Assembly: GCA_949283205.1 (NCBI GenBank)
Contig: CASDSD010000037.1
Coordinates: forward strand, 124,001 to 188,000
DNA length: 64,000 nucleotides
Direction: 5' to 3'
Source: an uncultured Alistipes sp.
GTDB lineage: Bacteria; Bacteroidota; Bacteroidia; Bacteroidales; Rikenellaceae
Shown here one piece after another: positions 54,673 to 63,932 of the stretch; the first letter of the stretch is position 1; each line of letters begins with the position of its first letter. Below the pieces are notes generated by a model. The model saw only the letters and a program-made list of their open reading frames with translations, did no database searches and was not told the origin of the DNA. Both the position numbers and the translations under genes were made by a program.

Positions 54673-56076
54673 TCATTGCTCCGATATGCCGGTTCTCTTC
54701 TCGAGTGAAGCCATGTCGCGGCGCAGGCGCCGTATGGTGAGCAGGGCGCAGCAGGTGAGACCCGCAATAAGGCCCAGAATAAGCCCTACGGCCCCGAATC
54801 CGCACGGGAAGGCGAACAGGTAGCCGGCGGGGATGTTTATCAGCACATACGAGATGAATACGATGGGTATGATGATGCGTACGTCCTGCAGGCCGCGCAG
54901 CGCACTGATCGAGAGTGTCTGCAGGCAGTCCGGAATCTGGAACAGGGCTATGTATATGAGCAGCGTTCCCGTGAGGCTTATCACCTGCGCGTTCGAGGAA
55001 AAGAGCGTGGGGATGGTGTAGCGGAATGCGACGAAGCCGATGGCGGCGGTGATGCACCACACCAGTCCGAGATGATAGGCCGAGTATACCGTTTTGCGCA
55101 GCTGCCCGAAATCGCGCCGTCCGAATATGTGCGAGCAGAGGATGGTGTTTGCCGACCCGATGGCCAGGACGATCATGAAGGTTACCTGCATCATGTTGGT
55201 GCATATCTGGTATGCGCTGATGGCGTGGGCCCCGAACGACAGGACAAGGATGTTCGTCACAACGAAGGCGCTGGCCTCCATGAACATGTGGAATGCTATG
55301 GGAATTCCCACCTTAAGTATTTCCCACATGGTGCGCAGGCGTATCGCGGCGCGGTCGAAGGCGCGTATGAAGTGGCGGAAGCGGGGCGAGAGAAGGACAT
55401 ACCCGCCGATCATGACGCACATGCAGCATCGTGCCACGAAGGTGGCGATGCCGGCCCCCACGGCCCCCATTGGCTCGATGCCGAACTTGCCGAAGATAAG
55501 CACCCAGTTCAGGAATATGTTTATCAGGTTGCAGGTGATGATTACCACCATGGCTATGCGGGTGTTTCCTACGCCCTCGAGGAACTGTTTGAAGGTGCAG
55601 AAGACGATTATGGGGATCATTCCCCAGACGAGCGTGTCGTAGTATGGCAGGGCGGCCTCGATGACCTCCGTGACGGAGGCGTCGCCGCCCGAGTCTATCA
55701 TGGCCAGGCCCATCCACTGCATCAACGGGCGCACGGCGATGAGTATGCCGGAGGTTATTATGCCGGTTATGGTGAAGAGTATGATTCCGTTCAGCAGCAG
55801 GTGCGAGGCGTGGCGTTCGTCGCCACGGGCGAAGTGCTCTCCGACCAGAGGCGTCAGACCGAACGAGAGCCCCATCGCCGTGATGAATATTATGTAGAAG
55901 ACGCTGGTGCCGAACGATACGGCCGCCAGAGGCGTGGGGTCGTCGCCGCCGTACCATCCCACCATGGCCGTGTCGGCCAGCTGTACTGATATCTGTCCCA
56001 CCTGCGAGAGAATGACGGGCAGCGCGAGCCGCAGATTCTCCTTGTAATAGGGTATGTATGTTTTCAACGGGATCAT
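54673..56076 (-). CDS. MATE-family efflux transporter
   Basis: 467 residues with about 12 transmembrane helices in two similar halves: LPVILSQVGQISVQLADTAM in the first and GIPIAFHMFMEASAFVVTNI in the second. Such proteins expel drugs or metabolites in exchange for Na+ or H+. Substrate unknown. A -7 box (56085-56092) nearly abuts the start, so the mRNA may have almost no leader. Confidence 0.9.
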   Translation of the reverse strand: MIPLKTYIPYYKENLRLALPVILSQVGQISVQLADTAMVGWYGGDDPTPLAAVSFGTSVFYIIFITAMGLSFGLTPLVGEHFARGDERHASHLLLNGIILFTITGIITSGILIAVRPLMQWMGLAMIDSGGDASVTEVIEAALPYYDTLVWGMIPIIVFCTFKQFLEGVGNTRIAMVVIITCNLINIFLNWVLIFGKFGIEPMGAVGAGIATFVARCCMCVMIGGYVLLSPRFRHFIRAFDRAAIRLRTMWEILKVGIPIAFHMFMEASAFVVTNILVLSFGAHAISAYQICTNMMQVTFMIVLAIGSANTILCSHIFGRRDFGQLRKTVYSAYHLGLVWCITAAIGFVAFRYTIPTLFSSNAQVISLTGTLLIYIALFQIPDCLQTLSISALRGLQDVRIIIPIVFISYVLINIPAGYLFAFPCGFGAVGLILGLIAGLTCCALLTIRRLRRDMASLEKRTGISEQ

Positions 56077-56084
56077 TACGGCCG

Positions 56085-56092
56085 CAAATGTA
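56085..56092 (-). promoter_or_regulatory. Promoter -7 box for the MATE gene
   Basis: TACATTTG on the minus strand, 8 bp before the ATG. It predicts a nearly leaderless transcript. Confidence 0.45.
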
Positions 56093-56151
56093 GTAAAAAA
56101 ACGGGGGATTAAACGGGGTGATACACGTTATTCGTTGGTACGTAAAATATA

Positions 56152-56177
56152 TTCGCAGAACCTGCAGGTCCTGCGAA
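56152..56177 (-). terminator. Hairpin after the outer-membrane barrel gene
   Basis: TTCGCAG/CTGCGAA with an inner ACC/GGT stem. In the minus direction it is followed by TATATTTTA. Confidence 0.6.
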
Positions 56178-56207
56178 CGGGGTGTTCACTGTGGCTGCCG
56201 ACTTGTG

Positions 56208-57491
56208 TCAGAACGCCTCGTTTACGTTGAATATGAAGCCGCTCGTGTGCTTGCCGAAGCCGTAGTCGATACGCACGTTTACGCGGTGCTTGAACTCCCA
56301 GCGGAGACCCACGCCGTAGGTGGGAAGGATGTTGCGCCAGTCGAAGCCCTTGAAATCGGGAAAGACCGTACCGCACCCGCCCCAGGCCGTGGCGCCGATG
56401 CGTTTGTATATGCGCTGGCGCAGCTCTACCTGACACGAGAGAATGTTGTTGTCGATGTATCGTCCCGCATAGTATCCGCGCATGCGGGTGCTGCCGCCGA
56501 GCTGCTCGCGCAGGATCCACGGCGTGTGCTTGCCGTTGAAGCGTCCGTATATGTCGGTCGCGATGATACCTCCCTCCCATACCCTGTTGTAGGTGTCGAA
56601 GATAAGGGTGGTGCGTGCCAGCGTCCTGTCGTACGAACTGATGAAGCTCGGGTAGAGTGTGATCTCCGCCATGGCATATATGCCCTGCTGCGGGTTGGGA
56701 ATGAAGTCGCGGCTGTCGTATTGCAGCGACGCTCCTATGCCGGTGAAGGTATAGGACATGGCCTGCCCCTGAAGATATGAGGGGTCGTCGATCTTGATGA
56801 TGTGGGCATACGATATCTCGCTTCTGACACCGAGCAGCAGCCTGTCCACGATACGGTAGAGGTACTGTATGTCTACCATCACCTTGCGGCGCGTATAGTT
56901 TATTGCGGGGTTTTCGGCGCAGGCGGCATAGTCGATGCCCCACAGCTTGAGCGGCTGGTTGGCGAAGGCCACCTCGTATGAGAGCCTTGAGCGGTTGCCT
57001 TTGAAGTAGTTGTTTCCGCCTACGGCTATGACGTAGAGTCCCGACAGGGATATGTTGCCCATGATGTTTACATCCGAGGGTTTCATGAGCGAGTCGGTGC
57101 GGTCCAGACGGTAGAGTCCCGATGCCAGGCCTCCGATGCCGAAGCTGGCCTCGCGCGTATAGGAAGGCGAGAGGATGAAACTTACGTCGAAGCGTTTGTC
57201 GAAAGTGTGGTCTTCATTGCCCTTGAAGAGGCGGTGCCAGTAGCTCGTGCGTTTTTTTGTCTGTTTGCCGTCTGCCGGGGCTGTGGCAAGGGTCGCGGTG
57301 TCCGTGCCGGAAGTCACGGCCTGAATGTCGGCGGCACCGGTAGTGTCGGAACGGAGTTGCGGCAGCGGGGCGGGGCGGTTCTGCCGCATGACATGATGCG
57401 GCGCGGTTCCGGGGACCTCGTCGTGCGATGTGCGCGCGTAAGCAGGCACTGTCGAGAGAAGCAGTAATGCAATGATAATAATGTTTCTCAT
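56208..57491 (-). CDS. BamA/TamA-family outer-membrane barrel without POTRA repeats
   Basis: 427 residues. A signal peptide (1-19, ending PAYA) and a Thr/Ala-rich stretch (to about 90) precede a bacterial-surface-antigen (D15) barrel, with GGSTRMRGYYAGRYIDNN and GLRWEFKHRVNVRIDYGFG near the end. No POTRA domains fit between. It is too short for BamA itself, so it is probably a smaller Omp85-like protein of unknown cargo. It has its own well-formed promoter. Confidence 0.82.
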   Translation of the reverse strand: MRNIIIIALLLLSTVPAYARTSHDEVPGTAPHHVMRQNRPAPLPQLRSDTTGAADIQAVTSGTDTATLATAPADGKQTKKRTSYWHRLFKGNEDHTFDKRFDVSFILSPSYTREASFGIGGLASGLYRLDRTDSLMKPSDVNIMGNISLSGLYVIAVGGNNYFKGNRSRLSYEVAFANQPLKLWGIDYAACAENPAINYTRRKVMVDIQYLYRIVDRLLLGVRSEISYAHIIKIDDPSYLQGQAMSYTFTGIGASLQYDSRDFIPNPQQGIYAMAEITLYPSFISSYDRTLARTTLIFDTYNRVWEGGIIATDIYGRFNGKHTPWILREQLGGSTRMRGYYAGRYIDNNILSCQVELRQRIYKRIGATAWGGCGTVFPDFKGFDWRNILPTYGVGLRWEFKHRVNVRIDYGFGKHTSGFIFNVNEAF

Positions 57492-57522
57492 GCCAAATGT
57501 TTCCGTGCGTTAAAAAACTGCG

Positions 57523-57553
57523 CAAATATATTACAAAATTGCGATGTAGCAAA
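57523..57553 (-). promoter_or_regulatory. Promoter of the outer-membrane barrel gene
   Basis: On the minus strand TTTG (57550-57553) and TATATTTG (57523-57530) are spaced 19 nt apart, a near-ideal Bacteroidetes promoter. Confidence 0.7.
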
Positions 57554-57705
57554 AATCGCTTCTATTGCTGTGGAAATATCGAATATTTTTGAATTCAAAG
57601 CGGGGATTGCGGACAAGTCGCGATGACGGCGGATCGACATGAAACGGTTCGGAGGCATGTCCCGAGGCCCGAATGGGGCGCGTGGAAATATTGAGACGTA
57701 TGAAA

Positions 57706-57737
57706 TTTGCAATTTCGTGCCTCGAGCAATATATTTG
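57706..57737 (+). promoter_or_regulatory. Promoter of the GH127 gene
   Basis: TTTG (57706-57709) and TATATTTG (57730-57737) are spaced 20 nt apart. The predicted leader is about 70 nt. The rest of the 322-bp intergenic region shows no gene. Confidence 0.7.
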
Positions 57738-57813
57738 TGTACGATAACAGGCCTGCGGTCCGATGGGGCGGCGGCCCGTGTGTAAGTTCCACGACAATAA
57801 CCTTTGACTCTTT

Positions 57814-60318
57814 ATGATATCTGTTTTACGATTTTTCCGTGTCGCGGCGTTGTGTGCCGCCGGCGGCACAATTGCGGGCTGTGGCGGCAGCAGCGATGCC
57901 GTCGGACAGGATGGCGGGGCGCTGCAGCCCGTGCCGTTCCAAACGGTGACGCTGGAGGACGGTTTCTGGCTCCCGCGGCTCAAGACACAGAAACACACGC
58001 TCGTCCCCTTCGCCCTCGGCAAGACGGAGCCTGCGGTGGAGAACCTCCGGCGCACGGCGGCATATCTGCGGGGCGACAGAAGCCAGCAGCTGCTGCCGCT
58101 GGCGCGTTATGTGGCCTCGGACCTCTTCAAGGTGATGGAGGGTGCGGCATACCTTCTCACGGTGGAGCCGGATGCGGAGCTGGAACGCCAAATGGACGAG
58201 ATTATTGACATAATCGTGGCGGCGCAGGCTCCGGACGGCTACCTCTATGAGCCGCATATCACCGGCACGGCCATGATAAACGGTTTCGACGGCGGTACGG
58301 GCGACAAACCCTATTCGTGGGTGGTGCACAGCCACGAACTATATAATATGGGACACATGTACGAGGCGGCCGTGGCATACTACCAGGCTACGGGCAAGCG
58401 CAAGTGGCTCGATGCCGCCGAGAAGAGCGCGCGCCACATAAACCATGTCTTTTTCGAGGGCGACCCCGCATACAACGACGGCAAACCCGTGAACCAGGCC
58501 CCCGGACACGAGGAGATCGAGCTGGCGCTGGTGAAGCTGTACCGCGTGACGGGCGACTCGCTGTATCTCGACATGGCGCGCCGCTTCATCGACATACGCG
58601 GCGTGACCTACCGTCCCGACGGCGAGGGCGTCATGGCACCCGACTATGCGCAGCAGCACATGCCCGTGCGCGAGCAGCGCACGGCCGTGGGACACGCAGT
58701 ACGCGCAACGTATCTCTATTCTGGCATGGCCGACGTCGGGGCCCTGACCGGCGACACGACGATGCGTCCGGCATTGGAGTCCATATGGCACGACATAGTG
58801 GATCGCAAGATGCACATAACGGGCGGCCTGGGTGCCGTGCCCGGGATCGAGGGCTTCGGTCCCGACTATGTGCTGCCGAACAAGAACACCTACGACGAGA
58901 CCTGTGCCGGCGTGGGCAACGTGTTCTTCAACTACCGTCTCTTCCTTATGGAACGCGACGCCCGCTATGTCGATGTGGCCGAGGTGGCGCTTTACAACAA
59001 CGTGCTGGCGGGAGTGAACCTTGCGGGAGACCGTTTCTTCTATGTCAATCCGCTGGAGGCCGACGGCCGCAAGGCGTTCAATCAGGGACACCGCGGACGT
59101 TCGCCGTGGTTCGGCACCGCCTGCTGTCCGTCGAATCTGGCGCGTCTGATCCCGCAGGTGCCCGGAATGGTATATTCGCAGACCGACGACGAGATATTCT
59201 GCGCCCTCTATGCCGGCTCTTCGACGACGCTCGACATGTCGTGCGGCAAGGTGTCGCTTACGCAACGTACGGAGTATCCCTTCTCGGGAGAGGTGGAGAT
59301 CGAGGTCGCGCCCGAGAACGACGGTGCCGAGTTCACCCTGTGGCTGCGTGTGCCTACGTGGTGTACGGGCGAGGGATTCGTTCCCGGGGAACTGTACCGC
59401 TATGACGACGGCATTGCATGCAAGGCGGAAGTGAAGGTCAACGGCCGCCGTGTGCGTGAACGTGCCGTCCGCGGTTTCGTCCCCGTACGGCGCAAGTGGC
59501 GCAGCGGCGACAAGGTGTTGCTGTCGCTCCCGATGCCCGTACGCAGCAGCGCGGCGGACGAGCGTGTAAAGGATGATACGGACCGCCGCTGCATTACGCG
59601 CGGCCCGCTGGTATATTGCGCCGAGACGGCGGACAACGAATTCCCCGTAAACGAATATTTCGTCGCAGGCAAGAGCGTCGAGCCCGACTCGGTATACATC
59701 GTCCCCGACGGTGTGCTGAAGGGTATAGCCGCGGCCCGTATCGGGGCCGAGGTGGTGAATGGCGAGGGGACGAGTCCCGCTACTCTTACGTTGATACCGT
59801 ATTATGCATGGGACAACCGCGGTGACGATGCCATGAACGTCTGGTTTGCCCGTTCGGAGGAGACGGCCCGCGCGTCGGGGTTCCGTTTCGCCCGCAACAT
59901 ATCGGGTGTCAAGGCCTCGTTCACATACGAGAACGACGATGTCTATGCCATAGCCGACGGCCAGCTGCCAGACAGCTCGTATGATACGACGATTCCCCGC
60001 TGGACGAGCTGGCCCGAGACGGGGCGCGAGCAGCAGGTCGAGGTGACGCTGGCCAAACCGATGGAGCTGGAGAGCGTGGCCGTATACTGGTATGATGACA
60101 ACGGGGGAGTGCAGGTGCCGGTGTCGTGGTCCATGGAGTACCGTTCGCAGGACGAGTGGCACGAGTACCGTCCCTATACGACCGACCGTTTCGGTGTGGA
60201 GCGTGACCAGTTCAATATGGTGCATCCCGACGAGGCCGTCACGGCCGACGCCCTGCGCCTGAAGATCGTGCCGCGCAAGGATGCCGCCGTGGGTATATTG
60301 GAGCTGGAGGTGAACTGA
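57814..60318 (+). CDS. GH127 beta-L-arabinofuranosidase-type lipoprotein
   Basis: 834 residues. The lipobox is TIAGCGGSSD. The alpha/alpha-barrel of GH127 (DUF1680) spans about 35-480. The zinc-site pattern of this family is present: Glu362 and Cys364 (YDETCAGVGN) with Cys437 and Cys438 (GTACCPSN), the first cysteine of that pair being the likely nucleophile. C-terminal beta domains (480-834) include a discoidin-like end (ELESVAVYWYDD). It probably releases beta-L-arabinofuranose from plant glycans; related specificities cannot be excluded. Single-gene unit. Confidence 0.88.
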   Translation: MISVLRFFRVAALCAAGGTIAGCGGSSDAVGQDGGALQPVPFQTVTLEDGFWLPRLKTQKHTLVPFALGKTEPAVENLRRTAAYLRGDRSQQLLPLARYVASDLFKVMEGAAYLLTVEPDAELERQMDEIIDIIVAAQAPDGYLYEPHITGTAMINGFDGGTGDKPYSWVVHSHELYNMGHMYEAAVAYYQATGKRKWLDAAEKSARHINHVFFEGDPAYNDGKPVNQAPGHEEIELALVKLYRVTGDSLYLDMARRFIDIRGVTYRPDGEGVMAPDYAQQHMPVREQRTAVGHAVRATYLYSGMADVGALTGDTTMRPALESIWHDIVDRKMHITGGLGAVPGIEGFGPDYVLPNKNTYDETCAGVGNVFFNYRLFLMERDARYVDVAEVALYNNVLAGVNLAGDRFFYVNPLEADGRKAFNQGHRGRSPWFGTACCPSNLARLIPQVPGMVYSQTDDEIFCALYAGSSTTLDMSCGKVSLTQRTEYPFSGEVEIEVAPENDGAEFTLWLRVPTWCTGEGFVPGELYRYDDGIACKAEVKVNGRRVRERAVRGFVPVRRKWRSGDKVLLSLPMPVRSSAADERVKDDTDRRCITRGPLVYCAETADNEFPVNEYFVAGKSVEPDSVYIVPDGVLKGIAAARIGAEVVNGEGTSPATLTLIPYYAWDNRGDDAMNVWFARSEETARASGFRFARNISGVKASFTYENDDVYAIADGQLPDSSYDTTIPRWTSWPETGREQQVEVTLAKPMELESVAVYWYDDNGGVQVPVSWSMEYRSQDEWHEYRPYTTDRFGVERDQFNMVHPDEAVTADALRLKIVPRKDAAVGILELEVN

Positions 60319-60345
60319 CCGGCATATTGCTGCGGTAACGGAAAA

Positions 60346-60377
60346 GAGAATGTGTCGCGTCGCACATTCTCCTTTTT
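60346..60377 (+). terminator. Terminator of the GH127 gene
   Basis: GAGAATGTG/CACATTCTC stem followed by CTTTTT. Confidence 0.8.
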
Positions 60378-60404
60378 GTTGTCATGGCCCGTGCCGCGGC
60401 CGTG

Positions 60405-60983
60405 TCATAGCAGCCCCGCCTCGTAGTATACGACGATCTGCTCGAGCATGCGGTCGTCGCCCTCGGCGTCGTACTCGCTCTTGAGGTTGTTGCCGAAGAT
60501 ACGGGCTATGCCCTGCCAGAATCCCGCCACGAAACCGCTGCGGAAGTCCTTTATTATCTGGTAGGCGGTGTATTCGGTCTCGCGGTCGATGAGCTTGAGC
60601 AGGATGCGGCCCTCGTAACGGGTCATGTCGTAGAGTACGGGGGTGTATGTCTTCTTGAGGCGTTTCTCCACCTCCTTCGTAAACTCCTTTTGTGCCTGGA
60701 TTGTGGGCAGCGAGCACAGCTCGGCCTCGAGGGCCGCCATCTCCTCGCGTGCCTTCTTTGCCAGCGGGTAGACCTTGCGCACGGCGCGGATCATCTTCAT
60801 GTAGCGTCGGCGGTCGATGCCGCGGTCGAAGACATATACGGGGAGCAGCTGGAAGTGTACGATCGAGTCGCCCGTGCGCTTGTCGCGGTCCCAGTATACG
60901 TCCCAGTAGCCTTTGCCGAGATATTGGGCGGAGGCTTGGGCGGCTGCGGCGAGCAGCAGGAGCGTTATGATGATGCGGCGCAT
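60405..60983 (-). CDS. DUF4294-type exported protein
   Basis: 192 residues. A signal peptide (1-19, ending QASAQ) precedes a conserved charged domain with HFQLLPVYVFDRG, VYPLAKKAREEM and RYEGRILLKLIDRET, as in the Bacteroidetes DUF4294 family. The function is unknown. It ends near the GH127 terminator and shares no operon. Confidence 0.75.
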   Translation of the reverse strand: MRRIIITLLLLAAAAQASAQYLGKGYWDVYWDRDKRTGDSIVHFQLLPVYVFDRGIDRRRYMKMIRAVRKVYPLAKKAREEMAALEAELCSLPTIQAQKEFTKEVEKRLKKTYTPVLYDMTRYEGRILLKLIDRETEYTAYQIIKDFRSGFVAGFWQGIARIFGNNLKSEYDAEGDDRMLEQIVVYYEAGLL

Positions 60984-61069
60984 GTGACGGCGTGGTTGCT
61001 GTTCTCCCTAATATAACGCAAAAATAACCATTCCCGCATGAAACGGTGGGTAAATCTGGCGAAAAAAAC

Positions 61070-61077
61070 TATTTTTG
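61070..61077 (+). promoter_or_regulatory. Promoter -7 box for the thioesterase gene
   Basis: TATTTTTG fits TAnnTTTG. It places the start site near 61084, which rules out the upstream ATGs. Confidence 0.5.
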
Positions 61078-61115
61078 CGACACTGATGGTTTCAGATAAA
61101 CAAAAAACGGAAAAT

Positions 61116-61490
61116 ATGCTTGAAAAAGGATTGAAGAGCGAGAGCCGCACTGTAGTGTCGAAGGAGAATGTGGCGGCGACGATGGGCTCGGGCGACATGC
61201 CCGTATTTGCCACGCCGGCGATGGTGGCGCTGATGGAGAATGCCGCCATGAATGCCGTGGCCGCAGAGCTGGATGCCGGAGCCGCTACGGTGGGCGTAGA
61301 GATGAATGTCTCGCACGTGAAGGCGTCGCCTGTGGGCGCTGCGATTACCGCCTCGGCCGAGATGGTTGAGGTCGACGGCCGCAAGCTCACCTTCGAGGTG
61401 AAGGCGTGGGACGACAAGGGAACGATAGGCGAGGGCCGCCACGTGCGTTTTGTCGTCGACCGCGAGCGTTTCATGGGCCGGCTCGCATAG
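61116..61490 (+). CDS. Small hotdog-fold thioesterase (FlK-like)
   Basis: 124 residues from the ATG at 61116 (MLEKGLKSES). GSGDMPVFATPAMVALMENAA and VGVEMNVSHVKASPVGA match the FlK (fluoroacetyl-CoA thioesterase)-like hotdog family. In gut bacteria these probably clear unwanted acyl-CoAs; the substrate is unknown. The ATG at 61086 lies only a few bases after the predicted transcription start, so 61116 is preferred. Confidence 0.8.
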   Translation: MLEKGLKSESRTVVSKENVAATMGSGDMPVFATPAMVALMENAAMNAVAAELDAGAATVGVEMNVSHVKASPVGAAITASAEMVEVDGRKLTFEVKAWDDKGTIGEGRHVRFVVDRERFMGRLA

Positions 61491-61567
61491 CGCGTGCGGA
61501 GGCTGCGCGTCCCTCCGCAGGGCTGCTGACGCGGTATCCGCCGTATGCCGAATAATGGGGCCGAAAT

Positions 61568-61598
61568 TTTGACTATTGATTTTTTTGCATTACTTTTG
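61568..61598 (+). promoter_or_regulatory. Promoter of tRNA-Gln
   Basis: TTTG (61568-61571) and TACTTTTG (61591-61598) are spaced 19 nt apart, 22 bp before the tRNA. Confidence 0.75.
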
Positions 61599-61619
61599 TG
61601 CCGCTTACGAGCGCTTGAT

Positions 61620-61690
61620 TGAGCTATGGTGTAATGGTAACACAGCAGATTTTGGTTCTGTTATTCTGAGTTCGAATCTCGGTAGCTCAA
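61620..61690 (+). tRNA. tRNA-Gln (UUG)
   Basis: 71 nt. The acceptor arms TGAGCTA and TAGCTCA pair perfectly. The D-loop GTAATGGTAA, the anticodon TTG in ATTTTGG and the T-loop GTTCGAATC are all present. CCA is not encoded. A terminator follows directly. Confidence 0.96.
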
Positions 61691-61696
61691 CCTGAC

Positions 61697-61733
61697 GGGA
61701 GAGGTCGCGAAAACGGCTTCTCCCTGTTTTTTT
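61697..61733 (+). terminator. Terminator of tRNA-Gln
   Basis: GGGAGA/TCTCCC stem with an internal CG/CG pair, followed by TGTTTTTTT. Confidence 0.85.
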
Positions 61734-61749
61734 ATTCGGCGCAATGCGT

Positions 61750-61757
61750 TATCTTTG
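61750..61757 (+). promoter_or_regulatory. Promoter -7 box for the GNAT gene
   Basis: TATCTTTG, 39 bp before the start at 61797. Confidence 0.55.
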
Positions 61758-61796
61758 TATGATCCTGCACCGCGATCATAGGGGTGCAGCGAGCGA

Positions 61797-62312
61797 ATGG
61801 CAGTTATGGAGTACGGGAAAATAAGCCGGGCCGACATTGACGACGTCATGCGTATTGTCGAGGCGGCGAAGGGGCGTCTGCGCAGCCGCGGCGTGGACCA
61901 GTGGCAGCGGGGATACCCGTGCCGTGAGAGCATCGAGGCCGATGTCGCGGCCGGCGTCGGCATGGCCCTGCGCGATGAGGATGGTATCGCGGCATACGGC
62001 GCCGTGATATTTACGGGCGAGCCGGCATACGACCATATACGGGGCGGGCGGTGGCTCACCGACGGGCCCTATGCCGTGGTGCACAGGCTTTGCGTGGCGG
62101 AAGGACGGCTCGGCCGCGGCTGCGCTACGGAGTTCATGCGTCGGACTGAAGAATATGTGCGGGGCCGCGTGGCGAGTATCCGCATAGATACGCACCCGGA
62201 TAATATCCCCATGCAGGGGCTTATACGGAAATGCGGTTTCACATATTGCGGCGATGTGACAATCGAGAGCCGGCGTCTGGCCTTCGAGAGGCCCCTCGGC
62301 GGGCGTGGATGA
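61797..62312 (+). CDS. GNAT-family N-acetyltransferase
   Basis: 171 residues. The pattern VHRLCVAEGRLGRGCATEFM is the acetyl-CoA loop (motif A), with GLIRKCGFTYCG near the C-terminus (motif B). MRIVEAAKGRLRSRGVDQWQ at the N-terminus is typical of a Firmicutes/Bacteroidetes GNAT subgroup of unknown substrate. The in-frame ATG at 61806 is an alternative start. Confidence 0.88.
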   Translation: MAVMEYGKISRADIDDVMRIVEAAKGRLRSRGVDQWQRGYPCRESIEADVAAGVGMALRDEDGIAAYGAVIFTGEPAYDHIRGGRWLTDGPYAVVHRLCVAEGRLGRGCATEFMRRTEEYVRGRVASIRIDTHPDNIPMQGLIRKCGFTYCGDVTIESRRLAFERPLGGRG

Positions 62313-62356
62313 CAGGCCTGTGTCTGACCTGAAATTTTGTCAAATACCAATATGTT

Positions 62357-63739
62357 ATGAAGAAAACCTTGATTCTTATGTGCTTTGCGCTGGGGGCCGC
62401 AGGCGCCGTGGCGCAGACCGACGGCGGCGGCATAAACGATGCGATGCTGGCGAAGATCCGCCAGGGATACGCCGCAACGCCCGAGCAGAAGGCGGTGAAG
62501 AACGCCCTGGCCTCGACGTCGATAGCGACGCTGGCGATAAATTCGGAAAATCTGGCCATGTGCGACACCCATTTCTCGGACCGTGTCACCACGCGCGGCA
62601 TAACGGACCAGAAGTCGTCGGGCCGCTGCTGGCTCTTCACGGGGTTGAACGTGCTGCGTGCGAAGATGATCGACAAATACGACCTGCCGTCGTTCGAGTT
62701 CTCGCAGAACTACTGTTCGTTCTACGACCTGCTGGAGAAGTCGAACCTCTTCCTGCAGGCGGTGATCGACACGCGCGACGAGCCGATGGAGGACCGCAAG
62801 GTGACGTGGCTGTTCCAGCACCCGATAGGGGACGGAGGACAGTTTACCGGCGTGTCGAACCTGATAATGAAGTACGGCGTGGTGCCCAAGTCGGCCATGC
62901 CCGAGACCTACCAGAGCAACAACACGGGACAGATGACCATGATCCTCTCGCTCAAGCTGCGCGAGTACGGTCTCGAACTGCGCGGCATGAAACCCTCGCA
63001 GGCGGCCGGACGCAAGGTGGAGATGCTTACGGAGATTTACCGCATACTGGTCGAGTGTCTCGGCGTGCCGCCGACGGAGTTCGAGTGGACGCGCTGCGAC
63101 AAGGACGGCAATCCCGTCGAGACACGCCGCTATACGCCTAAACAGTTCTATGACGAGTACATAGGCGAGGACCTCGAGAAAAACTACGTGATGGTGATGA
63201 ACGACCCCTCGCGCGAGTACGGCAAGGTCTACGAGATAGAGTACGACCGCCATGTATACGACGGCGAGAACTGGCTTTATGTTAATCTGCCGATCGAACG
63301 TATCAAGGAGATGGCCATAGCCTCGATAAAGGACAATACGGCGATGTACTTCTCGTGCGACGTGGGCAAGTTCCTCGACCGCACGAAGGGTACGCTCGAC
63401 GTGGCCAACATGGACTACGCATCGCTGTTCGGCACCTCGTTCACGATGGACAAGCGCGAGCGTATCCAGACATACGCCAGCGGTTCGTCGCACGCCATGA
63501 CCCTCATTGCCGTCGACCTCGACGAGGCGGGCGCACCGAAAAAGTGGATGGTCGAGAACAGCTGGGGTGCCGCGTCGGGATATCAGGGCTGCCTGATCAT
63601 GACCGACGAGTGGTTCGACGAGTACATGTTCCGCGTAGTGGTGGAGCGCAAGTATGTCCCGCAGGATGTGCTCGACATGCTGGATCAGGAGCCCGTGCTG
63701 CTGCCGGCGTGGGATCCGATGTTCGCTCCCGAAGAGTAG
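62357..63739 (+). CDS. Exported C1-family aminopeptidase (bleomycin-hydrolase type)
   Basis: 460 residues. A signal peptide (1-20, ending GAVAQ) directs it out of the cytoplasm, unlike classical PepC. The papain-like site has Cys91 (SSGRCWLFTG), His379 (SGSSHAMTL) and Asn401 (MVENSWGA). Bleomycin-hydrolase-type enzymes act as self-compartmentalised aminopeptidases. A hairpin follows within 60 bp. Confidence 0.9.
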   Translation: MKKTLILMCFALGAAGAVAQTDGGGINDAMLAKIRQGYAATPEQKAVKNALASTSIATLAINSENLAMCDTHFSDRVTTRGITDQKSSGRCWLFTGLNVLRAKMIDKYDLPSFEFSQNYCSFYDLLEKSNLFLQAVIDTRDEPMEDRKVTWLFQHPIGDGGQFTGVSNLIMKYGVVPKSAMPETYQSNNTGQMTMILSLKLREYGLELRGMKPSQAAGRKVEMLTEIYRILVECLGVPPTEFEWTRCDKDGNPVETRRYTPKQFYDEYIGEDLEKNYVMVMNDPSREYGKVYEIEYDRHVYDGENWLYVNLPIERIKEMAIASIKDNTAMYFSCDVGKFLDRTKGTLDVANMDYASLFGTSFTMDKRERIQTYASGSSHAMTLIAVDLDEAGAPKKWMVENSWGAASGYQGCLIMTDEWFDEYMFRVVVERKYVPQDVLDMLDQEPVLLPAWDPMFAPEE

Positions 63740-63761
63740 CTGCGGAGCGGGCTATGTTGTC

Positions 63762-63803
63762 TCGGGCGGTGTCTGTCTTGTGACGGGCGCCGCCCGATGC
63801 TTT
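63762..63803 (+). terminator. Terminator of the C1 peptidase gene
   Basis: TCGGGCGG/CCGCCCGA stem with a 20-nt loop, followed by TGCTTTA. Confidence 0.6.
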
Positions 63804-63881
63804 ATATCTATATGGAGATGCGGCTGGGAACAGCAGGTGTGTTGTACGGAGAGACGGCTTGTGCGGCGCCCATCCATTCAC

Positions 63882-63915
63882 AAAAAACACCCGCCGGCAT
63901 GTGTCGGCGGGTGTT
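63882..63915 (-). terminator. Terminator of ssrA
   Basis: AACACCCGCCG and complement form an 11-bp stem. In the minus direction it ends with TTTTTTG. It lies 18 bp after the tmRNA 3' end. Confidence 0.85.
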
Positions 63916-63932
63916 GTCCGTTTGTGGGGCTT